Below, one piece after another: positions 23,274-32,300 of a DNA stretch of 34,845 bases; the first letter of the stretch is position 1, and each line of letters starts with the position of its first letter. The stretch is from Bacteroidaceae bacterium (GTDB lineage: Bacteria > Bacteroidota > Bacteroidia > Bacteroidales > Bacteroidaceae): assembly GCA_017483665.1 (NCBI GenBank), contig JAFUVM010000013.1, positions 1 through 34,845 on the forward strand, read 5' to 3'. The notes below the pieces were generated by a model. The model worked only from the letters and a program-made list of their open reading frames with translations, was not told the origin of the DNA and searched no databases. The position numbers and the translations under genes were made by a program.

Positions 23274-24056
23274 TTATTTGTTGTAAATTAGTTTCTTTCC
23301 CCTTTTTACGACGATGCCATTGTGATGCTTTGTGGCGGGACGGCCGCTGAGGTCGTAGGTGGCTGTTTCGCCTTCGTCGACGGGCGTAGAGGCAAGTCCT
23401 GTGGCTTCGTTGACGATGATGGTCCGGGTAAGGGATGCGTTGCGGTTTGAGACGTAGCTGCCTGCGGCTGTGCCTACGTGGAAGAGGCGCGAATCCTTGG
23501 CTGCCGTGTAGTTGGCGTACTTGTCGATGCCTGCATCGTCCTCTTCGTCGCCGCCCATGAAGTCAATCTGGTAACGCCCGGGCTTGGCATCCTCGGGTAC
23601 TGTGACGAGGAAGGTGATGCGAATGCTGTCGCAGCCGTTGCGCCAACATGCCGATATGTTCTTGGGAATCTTACAGACGCTCTTGAAGCCCGCCCAGGTG
23701 TAGCCCGTGCGTGGGCATGCAGAGTTGTAGAACTGCGCGAGCTTGTCGCAAGGCTCCATGTCGTGAGCGCTGTTCACTGGCGAGCCGTCGCTGTAGTACA
23801 CCCAGTCCTCGGCATACTGCCGGTGGGCGCCTTGCGGCACGGTGGCGGTCCAGCCCTTGGGCAGACGTATGCCGGCATAGCTCCAGTCGGTCACGAAGTT
23901 CTGTGTGGCAGAGCCGTCGTCCACTACGGTGAAGCTGACTTCGAAGGTCTGTCCCGGCTCCACTTCTCTTGGCGCAAAGGTGGAGATGAGCTTGTAGCAT
24001 GAAGCCGTCAGAAATGCAGACAGTAATATAACGAGACAATAAGAGGCTTTCTTCAT
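23274..24056 (-). CDS. Exported probable lipoprotein with sorting-type C-terminal tail
   Basis: 260 residues, no named family recognised. The signal peptide MKKASYCLVILLSAFLTASC has a cysteine at a probable lipobox (LTASC, weak at -3). The body looks like a beta-sandwich (VEPGQTFEVSFTVVDDGSA, GRYQIDFMGGDEEDD) with five or six further cysteines that could form disulphides. The end, TATYDLSGRPATKHHNG then VKRGKKLIYNK, resembles the C-terminal tails of the other exported proteins here. A lipid anchor plus such a tail is an unusual combination. It starts 25 nt after the propeller gene and shares that gene's promoter, so the pair probably acts together outside the cell. Confidence 0.75.
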   Translation of the reverse strand: MKKASYCLVILLSAFLTASCYKLISTFAPREVEPGQTFEVSFTVVDDGSATQNFVTDWSYAGIRLPKGWTATVPQGAHRQYAEDWVYYSDGSPVNSAHDMEPCDKLAQFYNSACPRTGYTWAGFKSVCKIPKNISACWRNGCDSIRITFLVTVPEDAKPGRYQIDFMGGDEEDDAGIDKYANYTAAKDSRLFHVGTAAGSYVSNRNASLTRTIIVNEATGLASTPVDEGETATYDLSGRPATKHHNGIVVKRGKKLIYNK

Positions 24057-24081
24057 TTTCTAACCGATTAGATGTTTTCTG

Positions 24082-25458
24082 TTATTCGAACACAGCCTTC
24101 CAGTTGTAGACGCGGAAGAAGTAGGGACGGTAGAAGTCGGCCGAGCCCTTCGCGTTGAAGTTGTCGGCCCAATCCTTGCAGTCGGTGTTGGTGGAGAAGA
24201 CCAGTTCGCCCTCACGGGAGAGCGTCTGGTGCAGATGTGGCATGTAGAAGTGCTGATAGGTGCGCGTGCCGACTTTGTCGAGCACATACGGCATTGTCCA
24301 GAGCTGGTGGCACTCTTCGAAAGGCCCCCACGGATTGCGGCTTCGCATGATGTAGAGCTGCTTTCCAAAGGGGAAGCCCTGAGCCGTCATGTAGTACCAG
24401 TCGCCGTCCTTGAAGACCCATGCGGTAGAGACGCTTCGCGAACTGATGGCCGAGCGGTTCACTTCCTCGGGGGTAGGGTAGGTGCTTTGCCAATTGAATG
24501 TGCCGCTGGCATCGGCCACGTAGTATTCCCAGGGTGAGCGGAGGTCGTGTGTCTGCGAACGGGCCACGACGGGCGATGACGTGTTGAGAACATCACCCTC
24601 GTTCTTCTTGAACTGATGGCAGGCGTAGAGATAGGTGTGTCCGTCCTCGTCCTCCCAGAGCGTGCCGCCGTAGCCGATAGGGTCTTTTTCGAAGAAGTTG
24701 TGGTCCACGCTGATGAGCTTGAGGTAGGTGGCATCGCCGGGTTCCCCATCGAGCGAATAGATGGCAAGGGCGCGGTTGTCGCTCTGCATCAGGTTCTCCG
24801 TACCGTTGTAGACGCCAGCCCAAAGGACTTGCAGCTGCCCGTCGACCACTGTGCCGTCGCCAGCCCAATAGAGATATGTCTGGTCAATCTCGCCTTTCTT
24901 AATCTGTGCGTCCGTCTTTTCTCCCTTGGGGTGACGGATGTGTGTACGGCAATGATAGTAGCCGCTTCCCGACGAGTTGCTGCGTTGCACCCAGTCGGCA
25001 AGCCACTTGAAGTTGCTGGTCTTCGTGCCGGGCAGTCCGTCGTCGCCGGGTGTCTGCACCATGATGCTGTTCCGCGGGAAGTTGCACGACTGCCGGATGC
25101 GCGTAGTGCCTCCTGTAGCTTTTCCGTAGAAGCTGTCGTTGAAGCTCCAGAAGACATAGCCGCCGGGCAGGGCTGTGGTCTGCACGCCGTCGCCCCCGTT
25201 CCAGCCGAGGGTGCGGGTGAAGAGTCCGTCGTAGAGCTTGTCTTTGTAGACATAGACGTTGTGGTTGGCATTGTTATGCGGCAGGTACTCCAGCTTCCAC
25301 TCTGCTTCGGGCTGCGGCTTGGGCCATCGGAGCGTATCGGCAGCCACTTCGCGGGTCAGGTCGCCCTGGGCTTGTGCGGGCAAGAACAATCCCCAGCGGG
25401 AACCGCCAATTGGGAGGAAACAAAGGAGGACTGCAAACAGGCGTTTCGTGATGTTCAT
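24082..25458 (-). CDS. Exported glycosidase-like beta-propeller protein (DUF5005-like)
   Basis: 458 residues with a signal peptide (MNITKRLFAVLLCFLPIGGS, probably cleaved near AQAQ). The body has repeated Trp/Tyr-rich blades resembling five-bladed glycosidase propellers: GGYVFWSFNDSFYGKA, YLYWAGDGTVVDGQLQVLW, GGTLWEDEDGHTYLYACHQF, STAWVFKDGDWYYMTAQGF and QHFYMPHLHQTL. It looks closest to the DUF5005/DUF4185-type secreted proteins near glycan-use genes, but I cannot assign a substrate or catalytic residues. The gene is transcribed from its own promoter ahead of the lipoprotein gene and divergently from the CotH-type gene. Confidence 0.7.
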   Translation of the reverse strand: MNITKRLFAVLLCFLPIGGSRWGLFLPAQAQGDLTREVAADTLRWPKPQPEAEWKLEYLPHNNANHNVYVYKDKLYDGLFTRTLGWNGGDGVQTTALPGGYVFWSFNDSFYGKATGGTTRIRQSCNFPRNSIMVQTPGDDGLPGTKTSNFKWLADWVQRSNSSGSGYYHCRTHIRHPKGEKTDAQIKKGEIDQTYLYWAGDGTVVDGQLQVLWAGVYNGTENLMQSDNRALAIYSLDGEPGDATYLKLISVDHNFFEKDPIGYGGTLWEDEDGHTYLYACHQFKKNEGDVLNTSSPVVARSQTHDLRSPWEYYVADASGTFNWQSTYPTPEEVNRSAISSRSVSTAWVFKDGDWYYMTAQGFPFGKQLYIMRSRNPWGPFEECHQLWTMPYVLDKVGTRTYQHFYMPHLHQTLSREGELVFSTNTDCKDWADNFNAKGSADFYRPYFFRVYNWKAVFE

Positions 25459-25494
25459 TCTTCAGAAATAACTAATATCGGGGAAATCCCTCTG

Positions 25495-25524
25495 CAAAGT
25501 TAATCATTTCTGGTTTTATACAAA
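25495..25524 (-). promoter_or_regulatory. Promoter of the propeller-lipoprotein operon
   Basis: On the minus strand TTTG (25521-25524), then TAACTTTG (25495-25502) after about 18-19 nt, a near-perfect consensus. It is divergent from the CotH-gene promoter in the same 180-bp gap. Confidence 0.8.
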
Positions 25525-25585
25525 TACTTTACGACAAACAAATAACGTCTTTTGTTACAATTTAGTTAAATAAGTTGCTTAAATC

Positions 25586-25616
25586 TTGCCAAAGTGAAAG
25601 ATTATGCCTAACTTTG
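25586..25616 (+). promoter_or_regulatory. Promoter of the CotH-family gene
   Basis: TTGC (25586-25589), 19 nt, TAACTTTG (25609-25616). Transcription would begin about 25622, leaving a leader of under 20 nt if the ATG at 25639 is used. Confidence 0.75.
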
Positions 25617-25638
25617 TAGGCTGAATTAAGAAAAACAC

Positions 25639-28600
25639 ATGCACTACATAAACAAATATCCAATGCGTTGGACATTGCAACTTTCTGTTCTTTTCCTGTC
25701 CTTGCTGACAACTCTTAACAGCCAAGCCCAGAATACTCCTGACCCTCAGAAGCTCACAGGCACGCCCATCGGCTCGCCCAACATTGACTATAGTACAAAC
25801 CGATCGAGCACGACCGTCAACACACCCGCCCATGCTTTCGACGGCGATTACGACACCTTCTATGCCTCTATGGACCGCTCCCGCACCTGGGTGGGCCTCG
25901 ATTTGGGTACGGCCCATGTCATAACGAAGGTCGGCTGGAGTCCACGCGTGTCTCAGCCTACCCGTGTCCAGCTGGGACTCTTCGAAGGCAGCAACAGCCC
26001 CGACTTCCTCGATGCCGTACCTCTGTATCTCATTCCCAAGGGAGGAACAGCCCGAGTGATGGACTATGCCGATGTCCCCGTCACCCGCGGCTTCCGCTAC
26101 GTCCGCTATGTAGGTCCGAGCGACGTACGTTGCAACATTGCCGAGCTTGAGTTCTACGGCTACGAAGGCGAGGGCAAGGATTCCGTTTGGTATCAGGTGA
26201 CGAACCTGCCTACTGTCAGCATCCACACCTATGCGGGCTACGACCCGAGGGACAAAGTGAACGAGATGCCCTCGAACATCACCATCACCTACGACGGAGG
26301 CACACGCATACAGGAATATCCCATCACGACACGTGGCCGCGGCAATGCCTCGTGGGGCTTCCCCAAGAAGCCGTGGCGCATCAAGTTTGCCGACGGCAAG
26401 AGCCATCACATGCTGAAGGACTCACCCCAAGAAAGTCCCGCCAAGGCTAAGAAATGGACACTCATCAACAACTACGGCGACAAGACCCTGATGCGCAACT
26501 GCCTGGCCTTCGAGGTCAGCAAACGTCTCGGAGCTTTGTACACGCCTTGGTGCCAGCCCGTGGACGTCATCATGAACGGCGAATACAAAGGCTGTTACCA
26601 GCTCTGCGACCAGATATCCGTCGACCCGCATCGCGTCCCCATCACCGAAATGGGAACGTTGGACAATGAAGAGCCTTGGGTCACAGGCGGCTATCTTGTT
26701 GAGGTAGATGCTTACGCCAACCAAGAGTCAAGCTGGTTTAACAGTACCCGAGGCAACCCTGTCACCATCAAACATCCGGGCGACGACGAGATTACGACCC
26801 AGCAGCATAACTACATCCGAAGCTATTTCAACCTGATGGAGTCGTCGGTCTTTGCCAGCAACTACACAGACCCCGAGAACGGTTACCGCAAGTACCTCGA
26901 CATCGAGTCGTTCCTCAAGCACTTCATCATCGGCGAGTTCTCGGGCAACATGGACACATACTGGAGCACCTACATGTACAAGGACCGCGAGGAATCGCAG
27001 TTCCATGTGTCGCCTTGCTGGGACTTCGACCTGGCCTTTGACAACGACACACGCATCTATCCCGTCAACGGACGTACCGACTGGGCGTTTCGCGGCGGAA
27101 GCTGTGCCGGCAACATGAGAGCATTCGTCAACCGCCTTCTCAGCGACGACTCTGCCGACAAGCTTCTGGGGGAGATATGGAAGGAAAGCCGCAAAGAGGG
27201 TGTGCTCGACGAGAAGTCGCTCACCAACTACGTCGACAGCATGGCACGCGAGATTGATGCCTCGCAGCAGCTCAACTTCATCCGTTGGCCCATACTCAAC
27301 AGCGTCGTGCACCAGAACGTCACAGCCCTTGGCTCCTTCGATGCGGAAGTCGACGTCCTGCGCAACTACATCCCGTCGCGTCTGCAATGGATTGACGATT
27401 ATCTCGGCATCCATAGCGACATCATCTATTCCGACTCCACCTATTACATCTCCACGCCCGAACAACTCATTGAGTTCAGCAATGCCGTTCGCGGAGGCGC
27501 ACAATACAGCCAGGGCTATCTCGAGGCAGACCTCGACATGCAGGACTACAACGACAGCTTCCTTCCCATCGGCTATAGCTCGAAGACCTTCCGCGGTATC
27601 TTCGACGGCCAGGGACATCACATCAAGAACCTGCACGTCACGGGCAGCGACTTCACCGGCCTCTTCGGTGCTGTAGGCGGAGGTGCAATCATTTCGGACC
27701 TCGTCCTGGAAAGCTCCTGCACCATCAGCGGACGCAACTACGTGGGCCTGATAGGAGGCTCGAGTGGCGTAGGACACATCACCGTCTCGCGCGTCGGGAA
27801 CGAAGCCGCCGTCACCGCATCGGGATTGAACGCCGCCGGCATCATCGGTTGCAACAAGGGCTCTACCTCTACCTTCCACATCATTGATTGCTACAACACG
27901 GGCAACATCACCGGAAGCAGCGAAAGTGCGGCCATCTGCGGATGGAGCGGCACGAATGCTGTCATCCAGAACTGCTACAACATCGGCAACGTCCAGGGTT
28001 ACAACTATCGCAACGATTTCTATCGCGGCGGAGGCAACGTGCAGAATTGCTACAGTAACTTCGGTGCACAAGTCACCCGCATTAGCTCCGACGATGTCAC
28101 CAGCGGCAAGCTGTGCTATCAGCTCAACCAGGGCAAAGTGATGGATCCTGTTTGGTATCAGACTATCGGAGAGGATGCCTATCCAGTGCTCGACAATACG
28201 CATCGCATCGTGCTGAAGGGCGACGACGGCACATACTACAACGTCACTTTCATTGCCGGTGACGTCGACGGCAATGGTGTCGTTGAGGAGAATGATGCCC
28301 TGTGGCTTGCAGCCTATCTGACGGGCAACGAGCCAGAAGGCTTCAAGTTGGTCAATGCCGATGCCAACCTGGACGGCAGCATCGACGTAGCAGACATTGT
28401 CACTATCCGTCGCCTCGCTGGCGGTACGCCGCAAAGCGAAACTCCGCTGACCGCCACGCTTTTCGCCAGCAATGCCACAGTGAAAGCCGGCGGAACGCGC
28501 AAGGTGACGGTATGGGCCAACATGAGTCGCGCCGTCACAGCCCTCGAAGCCGACATCGTGCTGTCGGAAGGCCTGTCGGTGCAGCAGGAAAGCATCGTCT

Positions 28601-29244
28601 TCGGAACAAAGCTCATCCCGGAATCCCACGTGGCACAAGTTCTTCCGAAAGATAATGGTGTACACATTATTATATATTCAGCAGGCAACGAGAACCTCCT
28701 TGCCAATACCGGAACGGCGTTGACCTTCACGCTTGTCGGCGATACAGACTTCACTGGAGGCACAATCAGCATACAAGACCAATGCCTCGTCACGGCCGAT
28801 GGCGTAACGGCTCGTCCCGATGACGCGCATTACGATGTAGCTCTTGCCAAGACGAACGTCTCGTCCATCCAGCTCAGTCCCACAGATATTGATATGGTAG
28901 CAGGAACCGACACTACGCTGAGCGTCATCATCCTGCCTGAGACGGCAACGGTAAAGCAACTCAACTGGCTGACCTCCGATGCCAACGTTGCAACGGTTCG
29001 CGACGGTGTGATTTCCGCCATTGCTGCGGGCACAGCCACCGTCACAGCCAAGGCAACGGACAGCTCGAACAAACAAGCCTCCGTTCTCGTGACCGTCTAT
29101 CGCGATGCAGATGGCATAGACACGCCCTTCGGGGAAACGAACGACGAAGCAATCTACACCCTCGACGGCACTCGCATCGACCGCATCACGCGGACGGGCA
29201 TCTACATCATCGGCGGTAAGAAACGAATGATAAACGTCAGGTAA
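25639..29244 (+). CDS. Exported CotH-kinase-family multidomain protein
   Basis: 1201 residues; the ATG at 25663 is an alternative start. A signal peptide ends near SQAQ (about 28-31). A discoidin/F5-8-type domain spans about 45-175 (AHAFDGDYDTFY, WVGLDLGTAHVITKVGW). A CotH kinase domain spans about 185-590, with TRGRGNASWGFPKKPWRIKF, GGYLVEVD and the metal-binding WDFDLAFDND at 461-470. GLUG-like turns follow (DFTGLFGAVGGG, YVGLIGGSSG), then a dockerin-like pair (GDVDGNGVVEENDALWL 874-890, DANLDGSIDVADIVTIR 908-924), a cohesin-like region, a Big_2 domain (about 1075-1153) and a sorting-type tail (IYTLDGTRI, IGGKKRMINVR). CotH kinases phosphorylate proteins; an extracellular bacterial target is unproven. 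It is divergent from the propeller operon. Confidence 0.87.
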   Translation: MHYINKYPMRWTLQLSVLFLSLLTTLNSQAQNTPDPQKLTGTPIGSPNIDYSTNRSSTTVNTPAHAFDGDYDTFYASMDRSRTWVGLDLGTAHVITKVGWSPRVSQPTRVQLGLFEGSNSPDFLDAVPLYLIPKGGTARVMDYADVPVTRGFRYVRYVGPSDVRCNIAELEFYGYEGEGKDSVWYQVTNLPTVSIHTYAGYDPRDKVNEMPSNITITYDGGTRIQEYPITTRGRGNASWGFPKKPWRIKFADGKSHHMLKDSPQESPAKAKKWTLINNYGDKTLMRNCLAFEVSKRLGALYTPWCQPVDVIMNGEYKGCYQLCDQISVDPHRVPITEMGTLDNEEPWVTGGYLVEVDAYANQESSWFNSTRGNPVTIKHPGDDEITTQQHNYIRSYFNLMESSVFASNYTDPENGYRKYLDIESFLKHFIIGEFSGNMDTYWSTYMYKDREESQFHVSPCWDFDLAFDNDTRIYPVNGRTDWAFRGGSCAGNMRAFVNRLLSDDSADKLLGEIWKESRKEGVLDEKSLTNYVDSMAREIDASQQLNFIRWPILNSVVHQNVTALGSFDAEVDVLRNYIPSRLQWIDDYLGIHSDIIYSDSTYYISTPEQLIEFSNAVRGGAQYSQGYLEADLDMQDYNDSFLPIGYSSKTFRGIFDGQGHHIKNLHVTGSDFTGLFGAVGGGAIISDLVLESSCTISGRNYVGLIGGSSGVGHITVSRVGNEAAVTASGLNAAGIIGCNKGSTSTFHIIDCYNTGNITGSSESAAICGWSGTNAVIQNCYNIGNVQGYNYRNDFYRGGGNVQNCYSNFGAQVTRISSDDVTSGKLCYQLNQGKVMDPVWYQTIGEDAYPVLDNTHRIVLKGDDGTYYNVTFIAGDVDGNGVVEENDALWLAAYLTGNEPEGFKLVNADANLDGSIDVADIVTIRRLAGGTPQSETPLTATLFASNATVKAGGTRKVTVWANMSRAVTALEADIVLSEGLSVQQESIVFGTKLIPESHVAQVLPKDNGVHIIIYSAGNENLLANTGTALTFTLVGDTDFTGGTISIQDQCLVTADGVTARPDDAHYDVALAKTNVSSIQLSPTDIDMVAGTDTTLSVIILPETATVKQLNWLTSDANVATVRDGVISAIAAGTATVTAKATDSSNKQASVLVTVYRDADGIDTPFGETNDEAIYTLDGTRIDRITRTGIYIIGGKKRMINVR

Positions 29245-29337
29245 AAGTACGACAGCCTTTCTTCACAGACCGCATAAACTATGAGATTGCAAGCCCTGTG
29301 CCAGATTGACATAAATATATAAGAATTGCAAATCATT

Positions 29338-29345
29338 TAATTTTG
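29338..29345 (+). promoter_or_regulatory. -7 box upstream of the adhesin-like gene
   Basis: TAATTTTG lies 33 nt before the ATG at 29379. The -33 region is AT-rich without a clear TTTG. Only the -7 box supports it, so partial read-through from the CotH gene is also possible. Confidence 0.45.
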
Positions 29346-29378
29346 CATTGTATTATTCACATTAAAATAAACAACAGT

Positions 29379-32300
29379 ATGAGAAAAAGAATTACTTTCA
29401 TCTTGGTGTGTGCCGCCATGTTGATGGCAGTGTCTACCCAAGCCACAGATGTCAAGCAGGCTTTTAGGAAACCTCTTGTGTCTGCTGTTAAGGCTCTTGG
29501 AAAGACAGGGCAACTAAAAGGCATTCAGAAAAAGCAGACATCGCAGGAGCTGAAAGCGCTCAGTAAAAATCAGAAGCAGACAGCAGTAATGGGTGTCAAC
29601 AGCAACAAGAAGGTGCTCAATTCGAAGAAAGTCGACAGACGAACTCCGATGAGGCACAGGAGTTTCGTGCCCCGCAGGGTAGAAGCATCCGAAGCCACTC
29701 CCGTCACGGTTCCCTACGAGGCTGATTTCTCCGTGTCGGGCGATGCAATGGACGAGGACTTCATCATCATCAACAACAACGAGGACGAAAGCGACTCCGA
29801 ACCTTGCACATGGAAGTGGAGCGCCGGGAACGGTGCCTACTATCTTTATAACGAGGATGGCGTGACGCCTGCCGACGACTATCTTGTACTTCCTGTCATT
29901 CTGAAGGGCGGCACGACATACGACGTCGTCGTCAATGCCGCATCATGGAACTACCCCGAGGAGTTCGAAGTAGTTGCCGGAACAGAGTGTTCTGCTGCAG
30001 GGTTGACGACTACGGTTATCGACAAGACTGTTCCTGAGAACGAAGCGGCTGACTATAGCGGAACCTTCACTCCTGCATCCGACGGCGTATACTACATCGC
30101 CATCCATGCCACGTCGGCAGCCGACCTCTACGTGCTGAGCATCTATCGCTTCAGCATCGACGTCGCTCCGGATGCAGCCGCTCCTGCAGCCGTCAGCGAT
30201 TTGACCGTCAGCCAAGTGCCACACGAACTAAAGAATGTCATCACATTTACCGCTCCGACAGTTACCATTGGCGGAGATGAGATGACGGAGAACCTTACCA
30301 TCGACATCCTGCGGGACGGCGAGACGGTGAAGACTTTCTCCGATGTTGCACCGGGTTCCGAGCAGACCTATACGGACGAAGTGACGGCTCAAGCAACGTA
30401 TCGCTATCAGGTCATTCCGTCCAACGCTGCCGGCCAGGGCCGTAAGAGCGATATTGTCACGGTGAAGGTTTCCATGCCGCAGGATGTTCCGTACTTTGTT
30501 GACTTTGCCGATGAGAATGTTTTCGACTTCTTCCAGGTCATCGACAACAACGAAGACGGAACGACATGGGACTACAGCTCATACGACGAAGCAGCCCAGT
30601 ACCGTGCCGACTGGGACAACGACGCCGATGACTACCTTGTCTCGCAGGCTCTGCGTCTGCAGGCTGGCAAGAAGTATGATGTTACTGTCCGCATAGCCGG
30701 CAACGACTACAACACAGAGCGCTTTGAAGTGCTGGCAGGCACGTCGGCCACAGCTGAAGGCCTGAGCATCCCCGTTATCGAAGCTACTGAGGTGACGACG
30801 GGTACATCCGACGAATACACTGGTTCCTTCACAGCCGATGCCGACGGTTTCTACTATGTGGCTGTTCATGCCATCTCCGATGCATCTTCATACTATCTTT
30901 ATGTCAAGGGGCTGAACGTCGAGCCTGGAGCTGAAGCAACGGCTCCCGCTGCTCCCACGCTGACGGCAACAGCCGCTGCCGAGGGCGCGTTCTCGGCAAC
31001 CGTCCAAGTGACTGCTCCCGACAAGACCGTGGACGGCAACGCATTGTCTGCCATTACGAAGCTGGAGCTGTATCGCGACGGCACGCTTCTGGGGGAACGG
31101 ACCGATGTTACGCCAGGTACAGTCGTCACATTCACGGACGAAGAGATCGAGGCATCAGCCCTCTATACTTATCAGGCTTTGGCCTACAACGAAAGCGGCA
31201 GGGGCGAGAAGAGCGAGAAGACAAGCGTCTACGTCGGCCTTGACCAGCCCAAAGCTCCCGAGAATGTCAACGCGGTGGACCATCCCACAAGCATCGACCT
31301 CAGCTGGGATGTTGTAGGCAACGTCGGCATGAACGGCGGCTACGTCAATCCGGCCAATGTGAACTACGACATCTGGAGGCTCGAGGTGTCGCCTTACTTT
31401 GTGTTCTTCGAGGACAAGCTTGCATCTTTGACAAACCAGACTTCTACCACCATTGAATATAATGTGGACGAAGGCGAAACACAGGACTACACCTACTTTG
31501 CCGTCCGTCCCACCAACGAGTCGACCGTGAACGAGGACGATGCCGACTGGAATGCTGTCGGCGTCTTCACGGGTAAGCCCTACGACGCTGTTGTGGAAGG
31601 TTTTGCCGACGAAAGCCTCCACTACTTCTGGAACACCGATGCTCAGCTTGCCATTGCGAATTATTCATACGACGAAGACGGTACGGCACTGGCGCTGCTT
31701 GCCGACACACCCGGAGAGAAAGCCTTCGTCTCAGGCAAGCTCAACCTCAAGGATGCCGCTCATCCGACGTTGGTCTTCCATGCCTTGAATGCAGCAGGTA
31801 TCTCCCAGCTCTATGTGATGGGCAGCATGGACCAGGGAACTTGGAATATCCTTCAGGTCGTGACGCTTAGCGACGAGGACTATCAGACCTATCAGATTCC
31901 GCTCAACAGCCTGCAGAACCACCAGCGTTATGCACAGATTGCCTTTGTGGCCGAGTACAAGAATGCAATCACGGAGGAAGACTACGGCGACTATTTCTTC
32001 CTGGACGACATCCGCATTGGCGACTTCCTGGACAACGACTTGTCGGTTGTTGCAGCAGCACCGGCAACGGTGACGGCTGGCAAGACTGCCGCTATTGATG
32101 TCATCGTGGAGAATGCCGGCTTGCAGCCTGCCTCCAACTTCAGCGTCAAGGTGCTGGCCGGAGAGAAGGAATTGCTCAACGAAACGATAGCCGACGAGCT
32201 GGCTCCCTTTGCCAAGAAGCAGTTCACGGCCCAGCTTGCCACCACCGTGTTCGATGAAGCCGGCGATGTGAATGTCACCGTTTCTGTCGACTATGCTGCT

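Noticed and set aside
26728-28665. 645-codon open frame on the minus strand opposite the CotH-type gene
   Set aside because: It mirrors codon positions of a gene with clear domain motifs, has no recognisable domain and no promoter; GC-rich codon usage keeps the antisense frame open.
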